DNA of 64,000 bases from Platerodrilus igneus (Eukaryota; Arthropoda; Insecta; Coleoptera; Lycidae), in NCBI GenBank assembly GCA_036346225.1, contig JARFIW010000831.1:1550001-1614000 (forward strand), given 5' to 3'. Below are positions 23,956-36,289 of this stretch, piece after piece. The notes beneath the pieces were generated by a model that was not told where the DNA came from, did no database searches, and was given only the letters and a program-made list of their open reading frames with translations. The position numbers were made by a program, and so were the translations under genes. Each line of letters opens with the position of its first letter. Within the stretch, counting starts at the first letter, position 1.

Positions 23956-25880
23956 AAGGGGTTGCTTAAGGGTGCACGTTATAGTAAAGGTCGTTCGGGA
24001 AGGAGTAATTAGAATAGGCAGCAGAAAACCACACTTATTTAAGGAAATAATTAAGAAATAGACATTGTTTGTAGATAGTAAGTAGTCAACACCCTGTATA
24101 TAAAGTAGAAATAGTTTTTGGGCGACGCAGGTAAACATAGGAAGACGCATGGTTGGCGTAGGAATGAGAAATACATTTATTAAGTAAATAGTAAACATTA
24201 AATACCCTGTAGATAAAGTTTAGTTAATTTAGGTAAAACAAATAAGGACATTTTTCAGTGAAGTACGCGTATATTGAGAAATAAATGATAAAGTGTAATT
24301 AGACACGCATTAAGAAGAAGAGTTCCAGACAATTAAATTAATACGGGTATAGAAATAGAGTTTCAGGTAGTTAATATAAATGCGTACAAATATCTAACCA
24401 ATTTGATAAGAGAAATGATTAAAAATTGCGTGAATCACATGTAAACATGAAAATTTAAATACGGATTGCATCAGTTGTTTATAGAAAATCAAGTAATCTA
24501 TCAAAATACAGCATGTTGATAATGAAAGACAGCTGCGGGCAGGTTGTGATTATGGGAAAGCGTGGAGCATTGCATCAGAAACTGCTCTAAAGGCAATTAT
24601 TTGATTGGTCAGAGACAAGCGACGAGTTCTAGACCAGACCCACGGATGGAGTGGGAATTCGAGATTATATTAGCAAGCACCTTGATAAGAAAGTCAGTTT
24701 TGAACTCAATGAAGGCCGAAGTGCATTGCCAGTAAATAAAGTAATACGTAATAAGTATAAAAGTGAAAAATAAAATGAGTGCGAAAATGAAGATTACAAT
24801 TGCCGTTTAAACTTAAATACGTTTTAATGAATTTATTGTAAACTAAGACATAAAAATAATAGGGTTTCGAGGTCTGAGGGAAATGGACTAGGATTCTGAT
24901 GTTAAGAAAAAAATACAGTAATACAATTTAAATGTCAAGGGGAAAAGAAGAATAATACAATCTTGAAGTACAGGGATGAAACAAACTACAATTTTAAGTC
25001 TGGGGCAAGAATGATAAAAGTCTAAGTTTGAAGAATTGAAATAAATTGGGGTATATAATTTAATGGTGATGGTCCATAGTGTAATAATTTGAATAGAATC
25101 CAGAATTGGGGAAGATCATTTTTATTGGAAGCGTCGATGTGAAAAAGATAAAACCAGGTCAGATTTATAGTTATAAGACATTTGTTTTTTCATATGAATT
25201 TTTATTTTATTTTTAATATTGAATTTGCTAAATATGATATGCTTGTGAAGAAGTCAACAAAAGAGGTTGCATACATATTGAATGAGTAATAAGAAAACAG
25301 GTTTAGAATATTATACACTTTGTTGGTAAAGATAATAAATTTTCTTTGGTGACTTTGGGTTTTTGAGTACATACTAGATGGTTGTTAATAAATGAAATTT
25401 ATAAGAAATGTATTACAAATAATTTCAAAAGATGTACATAACATATTGGTTTCATTATATAAAATCTAAATTTACTGAATTTTATAATTGCAAATAAATG
25501 CTAGCCGAGGTCATAAGATTTAAATAGTACAAAGGCGGAGCCACAAGTTGAATAGGAAAGCGATAACCCGCAAGGCGGTAACGTATCGAATTTTGCCATT
25601 GGTAGATAGAGTTGTTTAATGATAAAGTCCAGTTGATAGCAATATTAAGAAAACAGCTGGAGGAGGAGATAATTACACTTAATCGTGAATATTAAAATGG
25701 TGGTCCAATAATTTAGAGTACGTATAAAATTAATAAGGCGCACAACGAAGGGAATCAAGAATTCCGGTTCATAATAATAAATATAACGACCCAAAGAAGG
25801 GGCATGATAATTTCTTTTAATATCATAGCAAATAAATATACAGCCCAACGTCGGGGCTCGATAATCCGTCAATACCATAG

Positions 25881-25882
<2 letters not shown>
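23956..25882. other. No gene recognised
   Basis: AT-rich. Around 24040-24220 there is an internal imperfect duplication containing ACCCTGTA(T/G)ATAAAGT. The stretch 24450-24760 is richer in GC and could be a transposon terminal region, but it has no partner in the window. Confidence 0.4.

Positions 25883-25922
<40 letters not shown>
25883..25922. repeat. (TA)n microsatellite
   Basis: About 20 uninterrupted TA units, followed within 45 bases by ATATATTGCTGTGAT, the edge motif shared with 23940 and 27045. Confidence 0.95.
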
Positions 25923-25924
<2 letters not shown>

Positions 25925-25989
25925 AAAAATAAATATAAAATACATGCACATATATATTGCTGTGATTGCTGTGGATTGAAGATGCCCGG

Positions 25990-26120
25990 TGTTGGAAGCC
26001 AATAAAAGATGCTGTGGGCTGAAGTGGTTAATAAAAGTGTTTTCCTGTGTATTTTGGCTAGCTTAATTTAAATAAAACCACTAGAATCAGATGTCGAACT
26101 TGTATCAAGATACGTACAAA
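25990..26120 (-). repeat. Short dispersed repeat (partner at 4720-4800)
   Basis: Matches 4720-4800 on the opposite strand through aataaaagtgtt, gctagct.a.tttaaataaa and accact. The wider flanks do not align clearly. Confidence 0.5.
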
Positions 26121-26599
26121 TAGAAGAGATTTTAAATTTTACTTTGAATATTTAAATATAGTTGCAGCTCTATGTATGAATTCGTAATATATTGTTTCTA
26201 TTGGAATTTAATATTTATTGAATAGGTATATGGAACAAAAGCGTATATTTAAGAAGCAGATAATCGTATTCGTTACAATGCAATTGAGTACTTTAAAATA
26301 AAATGTATATGAAACTCTTTAAAAAAATCTCATTCTACGTGCGTAATGTACAATTATTCTTATTTAAAAACACTGTTTCTTCGTTGTTAAGAATGAAAAC
26401 TTTTTCAATCGCGTCTTTATGCATTTATAATTCAATATATTCAGTGTTTTAACAAATACGCTTCTCTATGAAATGGAATATTCACATAGTTTGAACTTTT
26501 TTTTTAATTTTTCCTAATTTGCTCGGGGTTTGCGGCGTCGTATGTGTATCATATGTCGCTATATGACGTATTGATGATCTCTGCATAAATATATTTATA

Positions 26600-26603
26600 T
26601 ATA

Positions 26604-26650
<47 letters not shown>

Positions 26651-27012
26651 ATGTGTGTGTACATGCACGTGTGTGTGTGTGTCCACGCAACTGTGTAGTG
26701 CACGTACGTGTGTGTCTATCGAAATGTGTGCGAGTGTGTGTTTTGTGTGGTGCGTGTCTGTGCATACATACTTTTCTGTATGTGTACTTTTATGTGTTTG
26801 TTTGTATATGCAGGGAGGTGTACATACCACGTATGTGTGTGAATATAGGTAGATGAGCGTGCATACGTGCATGTGTTCGTTTATACACGTGTGCGTGTGT
26901 GGGTGTGTACCGTTTGTACAGTAATTCAAATACGTAATGTAATACAAGGTTTTCCATTTGAAAAAAAGAGCTTACACACTATCATTTCTAAATGAACGTA
27001 ATATTATTAGAA

Positions 27013-27050
<38 letters not shown>

Positions 27051-27058
27051 CTGTGATA
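26600..27058. repeat. Compound AT/GT simple-repeat region
   Basis: An (AT)n run at about 26605-26638, an irregular (GT)n/(GTGC)n stretch to 26910, and a second (TA)n run at 27016-27048 ending ATTGCTGTGATAT. ORFs in it are Cys/Val or His/Thr low-complexity translations. Confidence 0.9.
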
Positions 27059-29474
27059 TTTTTGTCCCACGATTTGGGCGCATAAAATGCTGTGATATCC
27101 CCTTTATATTAGGCCTCACGATTTAGGCGTACATAAAATGCTGTGATATTATTATTAGGATCAACGAGCCCCTACGATGTGGAATGCTGATTTAATTAAA
27201 TAAAGCAATTCTACAATACACAATATAATGATTAAATATTTACAACTTTAAAAATTTTCCCCTTTTCAGAATATTTACATATACCAGATTTATGATATTT
27301 CAAGGCAGCAAAACTATCTTTTTGCTTATATTTAGGGACCTTTGAACGTTCCAAGATACATATTCTCTTTGTCATAAATTGATCAATAAACCTACTATGT
27401 TTTGTTGACTCTTACAGATACGAAATGATAAATATTGAATTAAAACAGTTTTCAATAATAAATGGTATCAAGATTGCTAACCCGGAATGGTTCTGTAGTT
27501 CCTTCCAAGTTTGTAATCTGCATTCCCCAAAAGTTTTCGTGCCAAGTCTGAATATGTCCAAATTGAGAGTCGAATTTGGAAGTCGACATCAAAATCAAAA
27601 TACAATCCAAATCCAAATTACTTGTAGGTATTAGAATCCTATTTTAAAATCGGTATGAGGACAACTTCGATGTAGATATTGAAATCCCATTTATATGTAG
27701 GTATTTAGACCATTTCAAAATAATTTAAAATCCCATTTACATCTCAGTGTTAAAAGCCAGTATTAAAATACCAGTAATAAAATAATCCAGTAATAAAAGC
27801 CTTGTTTTATTAATGTTAGAAATGGATTTTTAATTAAGTTGTTATTACTTACGTCTATAATACATCGGCTTTATTCGTTGCACAATTTCGTACACTTTTC
27901 AAAATGATTTCACTTTAATTTCTGTTTCACTGGTTACGTAAAATAATTAGTACTTCCGAACATAATCGTAGCCCAGTTTAAATGTATACTAACTCGTCAC
28001 TACATCCTTATCGTATTTAAAGCCTTGCCTCCACCTGCTTTCCATTGGTTCTTTCACGTGCTGGGACGACACTTTTACCTTTATCTTGTAAACTTCGGGA
28101 TTTTCACCAATTATTTCGTTCAAATATTCGAACGCATGCATGGGTCGTCACGTAATACTCCCACATATCCTGTTATTTATTTGAGAAATTTTAACAATTT
28201 CCTTTTATTAAGTCACGTATTCAATGTTTGGTATTTATTATAATCTAAACTGAATAATCCGGTGCTTGTTTATTTCCTAATATTGGATTTTTGAACAAAT
28301 GTGATTCTTCATGTCCCGTACGATTTTCTAATAATGCATAATTTAGATTGCGTGTACGATGATATTTTTAACGCAATTGTTAAATATTTGTAAAGCCAAT
28401 TCATATAGGTTTCTCGTTGATTTAACTTTGATGCATTTTGTTGCGTTTTCAAATCTTATCTTAACTTGTAAACTACTCTTGGATATTTCTGTTCTTATGC
28501 ATTTAATCCTAAGTATTTTATATACAGTGTGCTCTCAATTAGCAATATATATAGTGACCGTTTTACTCTTATAATATCTGGAATTATGTGCTTTTGTTAA
28601 ACTGGAAGTTGCTTTTATTTATTCCACGACCCCTATGACTTAACCTACCCCAGGGTGTTTCTAGTGTATGATCTTACATACGTAGCTATCCGCGCACAGC
28701 TTGAGTGTATAAATGAGTGAGTGTACGTATAATTGAGGTAAAACATTTCAGAAAAGAATATACAAATTTTCTGAAATGCGTTCGGTAAAAATTGAATACT
28801 AAAATTTTCATTTATATCAGACTTTAAAAGCAATTTTAATTTTTATGTTACTGAACTAAACGGTAAAAGCACAGCACTTGGCAGAATATTCTACACAAAA
28901 CAGAATTGAGCACCGGGTGTGAAATATTCATTTAAAGCTTTCGTCATAAGCAATGGTGGATTCGCAAACTTTCAAACGTTTTATTAAAATACGCTTGGGT
29001 TCGTACTGTAACGAATAATGAAGTTGTGCTTATTTAATTTTGTATTTATAATGCTGTCGAGATGTACCGAAGTACTCTTGTGTTGTGCTATATTAGCGAA
29101 AATTAATAATATATGTAAAGATTATGTTTTCATAAAAATCCAGCGTTACTAATTACATTTGTTACTAATTACATACATTATAATACTTATCACACGTGTG
29201 ATGTTGGTTGACATGTCCATAATTGATAAGCATTCACAATAAAACAGAATGGTGACATTGTACCTTTATTCTACATTAACTTTCATAAAAACACGCAACA
29301 CACAGAAGTTGTTGATCGATTTGCTTTAAAATAATAAAACTTACTTTACATTTAATTCTAAGTTTTATCAATTGACTTCTGGCACCCCTATGTATTCACA
29401 TCTATCCCCCGTTGTTGCTCAAATTATGACAATTTATCGTTGGAGTCGGTCATATGTTTACCACTTTTTGACAG
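27059..29474. other. No gene recognised
   Basis: Begins with two imperfect copies (27057-27150) of a unit containing CACGATTTGGGCGCATAAAA, then TGCTGTGATAT, continuing the motif family of 23.9 kb. Short TTAAAATCCCATTT-like units recur at 27640-27790. The rest is AT-rich with no supportable coding region. Confidence 0.4.
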
Positions 29475-29745
29475 CCCTTTAGTCAAATATATAGATGACA
29501 TTTTATGTTCTATTTCAGAACACTTGATCGAATAGATTTTTACATTTTTGATAGTTTCAATACTAATTTAGTTTTCACTTTCGAAAAAGAAATTTCTTTT
29601 AGCATTTTTTTCCTAGATACGATGGTCCTTAGATTTCCCATCAAGACTTGGTATTTCGACATTAACAAAAACTTACTGACTCGGGTGGATACCTAAATTG
29701 TCATTCCAACCATTCTTTAATCATAAACTTATTACCATATTAGCT
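29475..29745 (+). pseudogene. Penelope-like reverse transcriptase fragment
   Basis: The frames read KYIDDILCSISEHLI (motif C, here IDD), then FNTNLVFTFEKEISF and FFLDTMVLRF, then after a frame change LGWIPKLS or YLNCHSNHSL. This order (Y[IV]DD; QFTxExE; FLD; WYxK; GRYLNFxSxHP) is that of Penelope-like reverse transcriptases just after the active site. Frames change at least twice. LINE-A sequence begins shortly after, at about 29800. Confidence 0.7.
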
Positions 29746-30127
29746 TTAAAATATCATATTCAAAAAAATTAGCGAACAAAATTCCTTAACTTGTTGTTCT
29801 CATCCTCTAGTAGAAATCATTAGCCTTGCAAGTTTTCGTTTCCTATTTGTATTCTGGTTTTCGCCCTCTTTTACATACTAGTACCTTATTTTTGTTAATT
29901 TTCATGCCATATCTCTTTGTTTCTCTTTTTTGGGAGCTGCTTCTCCTTGCCAGATACTAATACACCGATATCATCGGTAAATCTGAGCATTTCCATCGTT
30001 TATTCCTACATAGTAATTCCAAATGTCTTTCTGTATCTGACAATATTCATTGCCTCTTCGATATATAAGTTAAAAATTAACGGGAATAGGGCAATTTACT
30101 GTCTCATGCCTTTCCGAATATTTACTT

Positions 30128-31794
30128 TGAAGCATGTTTAACTTGATCAGTATTTATTCGTATTGAATTACAAGTATAATGCACCAAGCGTGCCTTATTC
30201 TTTATTAATGTTCCATATAGTACATAATGGAACGCTTCGTTTTAATAATCTCTTTGTAGTAAAATATCTGTGTGACATAAAGTTATTTTGACGAGCATCT
30301 CTAGCAATCTTGTTGCTTTCGTATTTCCCCACCTCTAACGGCGAGTCTTTGAATCGTCGCTATCGTTCGTTTCTCGTTTGTTCGTTAGTCGCAGCCAAGC
30401 TATCAATTCCCCAAGATGTTTTTCAGACTAGAGGCTTGCGACCTTCGATTAAATTATTTGTGTGAGTGGTTCAAGTCATGGTAGACTTGAATAAATATCA
30501 ATAACTTCTACTAACGGTTTGTAATTTATACATTTTATGAACTTAATTTAATTTTGTTTCATTTATTTAGCGCGCTAAGAAATGGTCACGGCTTCCTAAG
30601 TTTGAAATGGTTTATGGTGTTGTTTGGAGCTGATGAAATTTCTGATGGGATTTGTCTATGAAAATCAGATGCAGTTTGGTTTATTATTAAATTTAAGAAA
30701 TTTTGCATGTGTTTGTTTAGAATGTCGTTAGTCTTTGATAAACAGACGGTCATATAAAAAACACGAAATTTGCTATCATGTTTATGACCATATGACTTGT
30801 TTCACTTTCGATTATTGTTAAACTGGTTTTACAAACCGCAGAAAGAAATTCTTGTTAGGTTAGGTTTATATATTTGTAGGCTTTGTTTACATTCGAACTT
30901 CAGATAAATTTCGAAGTATATTTTCGACGTTATATTTTTTTGTGATGTAGTAACATTTTAGAGATATTTGCCGTGAAAGCAGATGCTTCGTGTATAGCTA
31001 TCCTAAAATTCAAATTAAACATTCTTCAACATGGAAGTTAGCTTTTATTCACATATAAATTATAAAAACTTAGTATAAAAATTTAATTTCGTTTAGTGAC
31101 AATTGCAAAGTGTTTGCATTTGTGTTCATACAAAAATTTTTAGGTTATGAAAATTTATATACTTAATACAAAAAGTACTTGATAAGTAATAGCAGTGAAC
31201 TTTTGTTTACTTTTAATTTGTTATGTACATGGAAGTTTATTTCACTTCATTGCAAAATTTAAATACACGCTGCGTAATAATTATGAAACTGTAATCTACC
31301 TGATAAGATCTGCCTTTTATAGGACACAAATGGTGTTCTACATTTTTATATTTAATCTTTGTAATTTCTTGCAGGAGCTGCGTCTTATTTTTATAAGACA
31401 GGTTTTTCTTAACGAAGGCGATCGTTTTATCTTTGGGTTTCCACGACCGCCCTTTGAATTGTGCTTTGCTCTTATCGTGATTATCTCACGACTTGGTGAC
31501 GCATATTTAACTTTATTTAGTTTTTGTTTGAAAACAAAATTCGACTCCCCTCCCCCACTTCTTATTGCTCTACCCAGGAATAGACCCCTAGCTATGTCGG
31601 AAGATGACCCTTTCTTCAATTCTCTGTAAAAGAAGCGGAAAATTTTTGTGCACTGGCGCCCATTTATAAAATTACGTTTCACTGGCGCGCATCCTACAAA
31701 AAAAAATACGGTTTACTGGCGCCCAATAAAAAAAACGGTTTACTGGCGCCTGAACGTTTCACTGGCGCCCAACAAAAATAAAAAATACGGTTCA
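30128..31794. mobile_element. 1667-bp insertion with TG...CA ends and 4-bp target duplication (solo-LTR-like)
   Basis: The uninterrupted LINE-A copy reads tttacttctctac where this locus reads tttACTT-[insert]-ACTTctctac, so ACTT (30124-30127 and 31795-31798) is a target duplication. The insert begins TGAAGC and ends GGTTCA: TG...CA termini with a 4-bp duplication are usual for LTR retrotransposons. With no internal gag or pol, a solo LTR is the best guess. An odd feature is a CACTGGCGCCCA tandem array at its right end. The ORFs inside (31195-31629 plus, 31338-31682 minus) are unrecognised and overlap each other. Confidence 0.7.
31640..31794 (+). repeat. Tandem array of an ACTGGCGCC unit
   Basis: Five ACTGGCGC cores at about 31651, 31680, 31713, 31741 and 31760, spaced 29, 33, 28 and 19 bases and separated by A-rich spacers with TACGGTT. 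It sits at the very end of the inserted element. TGGCGCC resembles the 5' end of some retroelement primer-binding sites; that link is inference. Confidence 0.8.
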
Positions 31795-32245
31795 ACTTCT
31801 CTACCTTCCTGGTCTAATTTTTTTACAACAGCTTTTTACTTTTGGTCTATCCCTATAGCTCATTTCTATCTTTTTGAGTATTTCAAACATTTGCCTCCAT
31901 TTTATATTGCCTATTGCTTTGTCCAGGCCTACAAACCTTATATATACGCCTTTTCATTGTTCTATTGTTTTCTCCATTACCACCCTTAAAGCTAGAATAG
32001 CCTGCCCATAGTATTTCTTCGACCCGTTTTCCATCCGTTTTTGTGCAGTTCTAGTTAATATTTATTGTTCGACAATTTTCAGATCTATTCTCACCTTTCT
32101 TTTTTTGTGTAGTGACTATGGTGTTACGTTTGAAAAGTCTTTGGACATCTCGTCTGTCTCATACATATAACTCACTAGTTGGAAGAGACGTTCTCTTATT
32201 GCTCATCCAGTTGCCTTTAGAATTTCTGCTTGTTCCCTGTCAGGT

Positions 32246-33237
32246 TTGTAATGGGAAGCATGTTGGGTAAACGTCGAAGTGGTTCTCAGCTAGAATAACA
32301 TCTCACAAGAGTGACTGCAACAAAATAATAAAACATGCGCATCAGCCTCCCTTGCAATTGATTCTGTAACGTGGCAAAAATTATATCCACAGAGGAAAAC
32401 TATAAGAAACGGAGATGATCGCAGTTACTCTTGAAGACAACCCGCTAAATAAGAAAACTTATACTCAAAATTCTACTTTCAGCAAGACTATGCCTCTGAG
32501 TTTAATGCCATTTTGGTCAGACAATATTTTATCGATATGTTTGCAATAAATAGATAGGTTTTTATGCTTCTGTTAAATAATATGCAATTGCAAAACGATA
32601 TTGAACAAGTTCTACAGAAAATTGATGGAAGAAGTTTAGGCCGCTTATGCTGGAACATTCTGCGACGAGCATAATTGTGAATTGAAAGAAAAACGGGAAA
32701 AATTTCGAACGATAGTTGTAAATAGGCATGAGATTATTATTCACAAACCATTATTATTTTCTGTTTAATTAAATACGATACTGTAGCAGTTGTTTTAAAA
32801 GTTGGAATTAAAGAACAAGTATCGATACCAAAAATATATCGTTATTTTTCATTTTATACATACGTAATATCCAGACCAGTCGTCGGCAATCTTTTTTGGT
32901 TGCTGGTATAAATCAACCACAATGTGAATACTGAAAGGGCGTTTCTGGTCAGTGGTATTTTCCCTTTTTGGCATATAATCAGATAAATTATATAGAAAAA
33001 TAATTGTAGTACGCTCTTAAACTTTAAATTTTAACGTTTCTTTTCCGACATCTTCATAAATTTTCTGTTGCATTTGTTTGTTCAGGTGTTATTTTTTTAA
33101 ATACCATTTATAACACAGACCAACACGATTTTTGTTTCTTGATGTCTGGTGAGTGTCTTTTATGCATTTTTGGTCGTAAAAACTGAATCTGCACTCAGAA
33201 TTTTTGTATCACCCTCGGGTATTAAGATATTTGTTAA
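32246..33237. other. No gene recognised
   Basis: AT-rich sequence between two LINE copies, ending in a (TTA)n run at 33240-33260 that directly precedes LINE-B. Confidence 0.4.
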
Positions 33238-33257
33238 AATATTATTATTATTATTAT

Positions 33258-34549
33258 TATCCCAATCCCAAAAAAGTCAGGAACTGATAGGTGTGAGAAT
33301 TTTAGAACGGTTAGTTTGACTTCTCATGCTTCCAAAATACTAACAATAATAATTAAAAATAGAGTAGAAGCTTTGACTGAGAATTATTTAGGCGAAGACC
33401 AATATGGTTTTCGTAAAGACAGAGGGACTAGAGAACCAATACTAATGATTAGGGTAATTATCGAAAAAAGGTTACAAAAGAATAAAAAGGCTTATTTCGC
33501 GTTTGTAGATTTAGAAAAAGCATTTGATAGGGTTAATTGGATTGTTATGTTCAGGGTTTTGCGAAAAATGGGAATCTCTCATAGGGATAGAAAAATTATT
33601 TACAGTCTATATAAAAACCAAAGCATAATAATTCGATTTGATGAAATAGAAAAGGAAGCTAAGGTTAGAAATGGTGTTAGACAGGGTTGTATACTGTCTC
33701 CCTTGATTTTTAATGTTTATATTGAGGAAGCTTTAAAGCTATAAAGAGATAGGTATTAGTGTACAGGGACAGAAAATAGACATGTTACGGTTTGCAGATG
33801 ATATAGTCATTATAACAGAGTCTAGAAAAGAGTTAGGAGAGTTTTTAAATATTTTAGATGAGATACTACGGAGTAACTATAGTATGAGAATTAACTCAGT
33901 AAAGACAAAGATAATGACAAGTGAGTTACAGCCTAGTTCTAAACCAAAATTAAAAATAGGTAATACCGAGTTAGAGGAGGTAGATGAATTTTGCTATTTA
34001 GGTAGTATAATTACAAAGGATGGACGTAGTAGAATGGATATAGTAGCTAGAATAGCTCAAGCTAGAAAAATGTTTTTAAAAAAGAAAAACTTACTAATAG
34101 CTAATAGTATTAGTTTAGATAATAGAAAAAGTTTCTTAAAGTCATACGTATGGAGCGTTCTACTATATGGTAGTGAGACTTAGACAATTAAAGAAGTAGA
34201 TAAGAAAAAGATAGAAGCTTTTGAAACTTGGTGTTTTAGGAGAATGTTAAAGATTAGTTGGACAGATAGAGTAACAAACGAGGAAGTTTATAGAAGGATA
34301 GGTGAGGAACCCTCTATGTGGAAACAATTAAAGGTCAGGAGAGATAGAATGATAGGGCACCAGTTAAGACATGAGGGACTATTTAGTAAAGTCTTAGATT
34401 ATAGACTACCAAATAAAAATAGAGTAGGAAGGCCTAGACAAATCTATATTAGTCAAATTATTAGAGATTTAGGTTGTGAAGGGTATGTAGACCTTTTTAG
34501 ACTAGCTCAGAATAGAAAAGAATTTAGAGCTGCGTCACACCGACTTTAA
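33258..34549 (+). pseudogene. LINE-B reverse transcriptase, one frameshift and one nonsense codon
   Basis: Domains in order: FRTVSLTSHASKILTI (RT0/1), QYGFRKDRGTREPILMI, AYFAFVDLEKAFDRVNW (motif A with its catalytic Asp), VRNGVRQGCILSPLIFNVYI (motif B), MLRFADDIVIIT (motif C, FADD), CYLGSIIT and the C-terminal KKKIEAFETWCFRRML region through LFRLAQNRKEF. A frameshift at about 33738-33745 and a TAG in place of a conserved Trp codon at 34181-34183 interrupt it. Reverse transcriptases of this type copy element RNA at a nicked target. The preserved motifs suggest a fairly recent insertion; the endonuclease part is missing by 5' truncation. Confidence 0.85.
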
Positions 34550-34591
34550 GTAAGTTCGAAAACAAAACAAAAAAAAATCAGTTAACTATAT

Positions 34592-34865
34592 GTCACCATG
34601 ACATAACTCACAATTGGTCAGCGGTCTGGCATGTTGGCAGCGATTCGTTGCTTAAGCCTTACCATAACATATAATTTAATGAACGTCACCATGACATAAC
34701 TCACAATTAGGTAGCGTTCTGGCATGTTGGCAGCGATTCGTTGCTTAAGCCTTACCATAACATATAATTTAATAAACGTCACCATGACATAACTCACAAT
34801 TAGGTAGCGGTCTGGCATGTTGGCAGCGATTCGTTGCTTAAGCCTTACCATAACATATAATTTAA
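34592..34865 (+). repeat. 93-bp minisatellite, about 3 units
   Basis: Units start gtcaccatgacataac at 34592, 34685 and 34778, an exact 93-bp period, with only a few differences between units. Since 93 is a multiple of 3, the minus strand stays open across it (a repeating MVRLKQRIAANMP peptide), but that is a by-product of the period. It lies within the LINE-B 3' region. Confidence 0.95.
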
Positions 34866-34999
34866 CACTTCCGTTTTGAAGCGGATAACCAGGTTATATT
34901 TCATTTCCTTATAAATGGTAATCGTGTAAACATGTTAGAGTTCTTTAACAACCTTCAGGTTGCTAATATCTATGTAGAGTCAGCTGGATAGGAAAAAGA

Positions 35000-35155
35000 T
35001 AGAAGGATATAGGAAGACCTAGACCAAACTATATTAGTCAAATTATTAGAAATTTAGGTTGTAAAGGGTATGTAGAGCTTTTTAGATTAGCACAGAATAG
35101 AAAAGAAGTTAGAGTTGCGTCAAACCGACCTTAAGTAAGGTCGAAAACAAAATGA
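35000..35155 (+). pseudogene. Second LINE-B C-terminal fragment
   Basis: GRPRPNYISQIIRNLGCKGY then VELFRLAQNRKEVR and the stop, parallel to residues near 34430-34549 of the main copy. It ends with the same trailer and a GAATGAAGATATATA tail. Confidence 0.8.
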
Positions 35156-35667
35156 ATGAAGATATATAAACTCTCCAGACAGAACGAGCAGCAGTTGATA
35201 GCCTAAACGCGTCATAGACTTTATAGAATGTCGCAAAAGTGTGTGAATTGAACGGATACGTTTTGATACGTGTGTCACGAGTTTACTATTAAGTCTCACA
35301 AAAGTCGATAACCACGTTAATTAAAAAAACTTATGTACATTATTTTGGATACAAACTAGGAGATCAGGATAAACCTAGGACGCTGCATATCATTTGCGTA
35401 CGTGTGCTATGAATCTAAGCGGATAGCTCAACGACCTGTACGTTAGTGCCTTTTGCTGTGCATATAGTGAGGAGAAAATTTAAAAATCATGTTGCTGATT
35501 GCTATATTTGATTATTTATTTATTTATTTGTTCCAACGTTTTAGTAGTCTGCTACCTGAAATTTAAGCAGACCTGGCTTTCCCACAGAAAGTAACCGTCA
35601 GTAAGGCGTGTGTGTGTGTGTGTGTGCGCGCGCGTGCTTGAGAGCATGTGTTATGTGTGTGTGTGTA

Positions 35668-35710
<43 letters not shown>

Positions 35711-36289
35711 GTGTGTGCGCGCGCGCGTGTGTGTGTAAGGGTTGTGTATATGTGTGTTGTGTTTGTGATGTTGATGTCCGTGTTACGTTTCCCCTCTAGA
35801 ACCAGGACAATCGGCAGCCGGATATCCTAGTCGTCAAGGAAGAACGCTAACGGATTTGCCTTATCAGCCCGGATCATCGGCAGCTGGAAATTTAGGTGTT
35901 GAAATGGCAATGTAAGTGTGTGAATGGTGTTTTGTGTTTGTGCATTGTTTGAGAGGTGTTTTGTGTGTTTGTGTTTGAAATGTTAATATGTGTTTATGTT
36001 TGCCCAGGTTACCAAAAGGTTGGATTGAATTGGTATAATTTTGTACATGTTTGAACTTATACTATTACATAAATAATTAGGTTCTTTTAAAGGAAAGGAT
36101 TTGTTTACTGTATTATTTGCCTCAGGTATGTGTAAGTTTGGTTCTTAAAATTTAACGTTAGTAAAAAGAAATGAAATTCCCTATTCTACTACTTAAAATT
36201 AACTTATACTACTACTGTTAGTTATTATTTGATAGAGACGGGGTTGTTAATATGTAGAAGCATGCAAATTCTACATATTAGAGGGTTGG
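35156..36289. other. Non-coding interval with GT microsatellite
   Basis: Contains the (GT)n tract at 35605-35790 and a GT-biased stretch to about 36005. Two similar segments with ggacaatcggcagccgga and ggatcatcggcagctgga occur at 35805 and 35870. A perfect 11-bp hairpin, aatatgtagaa/ttctacatatt, lies at 36249-36279 next to the end of the R1-type LINE. No gene recognised. Confidence 0.6.

Larger units (their letters stand above)
29800..32245 (-). mobile_element. LINE family A, copy 2 (RT fragment), interrupted by a 1.67 kb insertion
   Basis: Reading the minus strand from 32245, the sequence follows the LINE-A reverse transcriptase as seen at 45930-45060: the GxxIPKKK-type region, EIFEMLKKI-like segments, then (after the insertion 30128-31794) NLYIEEAMN, LRFTDDIGVL (FADD equivalent, here FTDD) and the IQIGN region. 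It is 5'-truncated and 3'-truncated and has many stops. Sequence on the two sides of the insertion is contiguous in the other LINE-A copy, so the interruption is certain. Confidence 0.8.
33258..35155 (+). mobile_element. LINE family B, 5'-truncated, with minisatellite and second 3' end
   Basis: A non-LTR retrotransposon copy starting inside the reverse transcriptase (IPKKSGTDRCENF-like) just after a (TTA)n run. The RT and C-terminal domain run to 34549. A short A-rich stretch, a 93-bp tandem array (34592-34865), unrelated sequence, and then a second copy of only the last 50 codons and the 3' end (35000-35155) follow. The two C-termini end with the same taagtaag(g/t)tcgaaaacaaa trailer. Confidence 0.8.

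Noticed and set aside
26549..26947. 132-aa His/Thr-rich ORF and Cys/Val-rich ORFs opposite
   Set aside because: Low-complexity translation of AT/GT simple repeats.
34618..34851. A 77-aa minus-strand ORF with a perfect 31-residue repeat
   Set aside because: The repeat is explained by the 93-bp minisatellite period; no promoter, family or selection signal.
34592..34865. CRISPR-like array
   Set aside because: Units are contiguous with no spacers; it is a minisatellite, and the rest of the window is eukaryotic.
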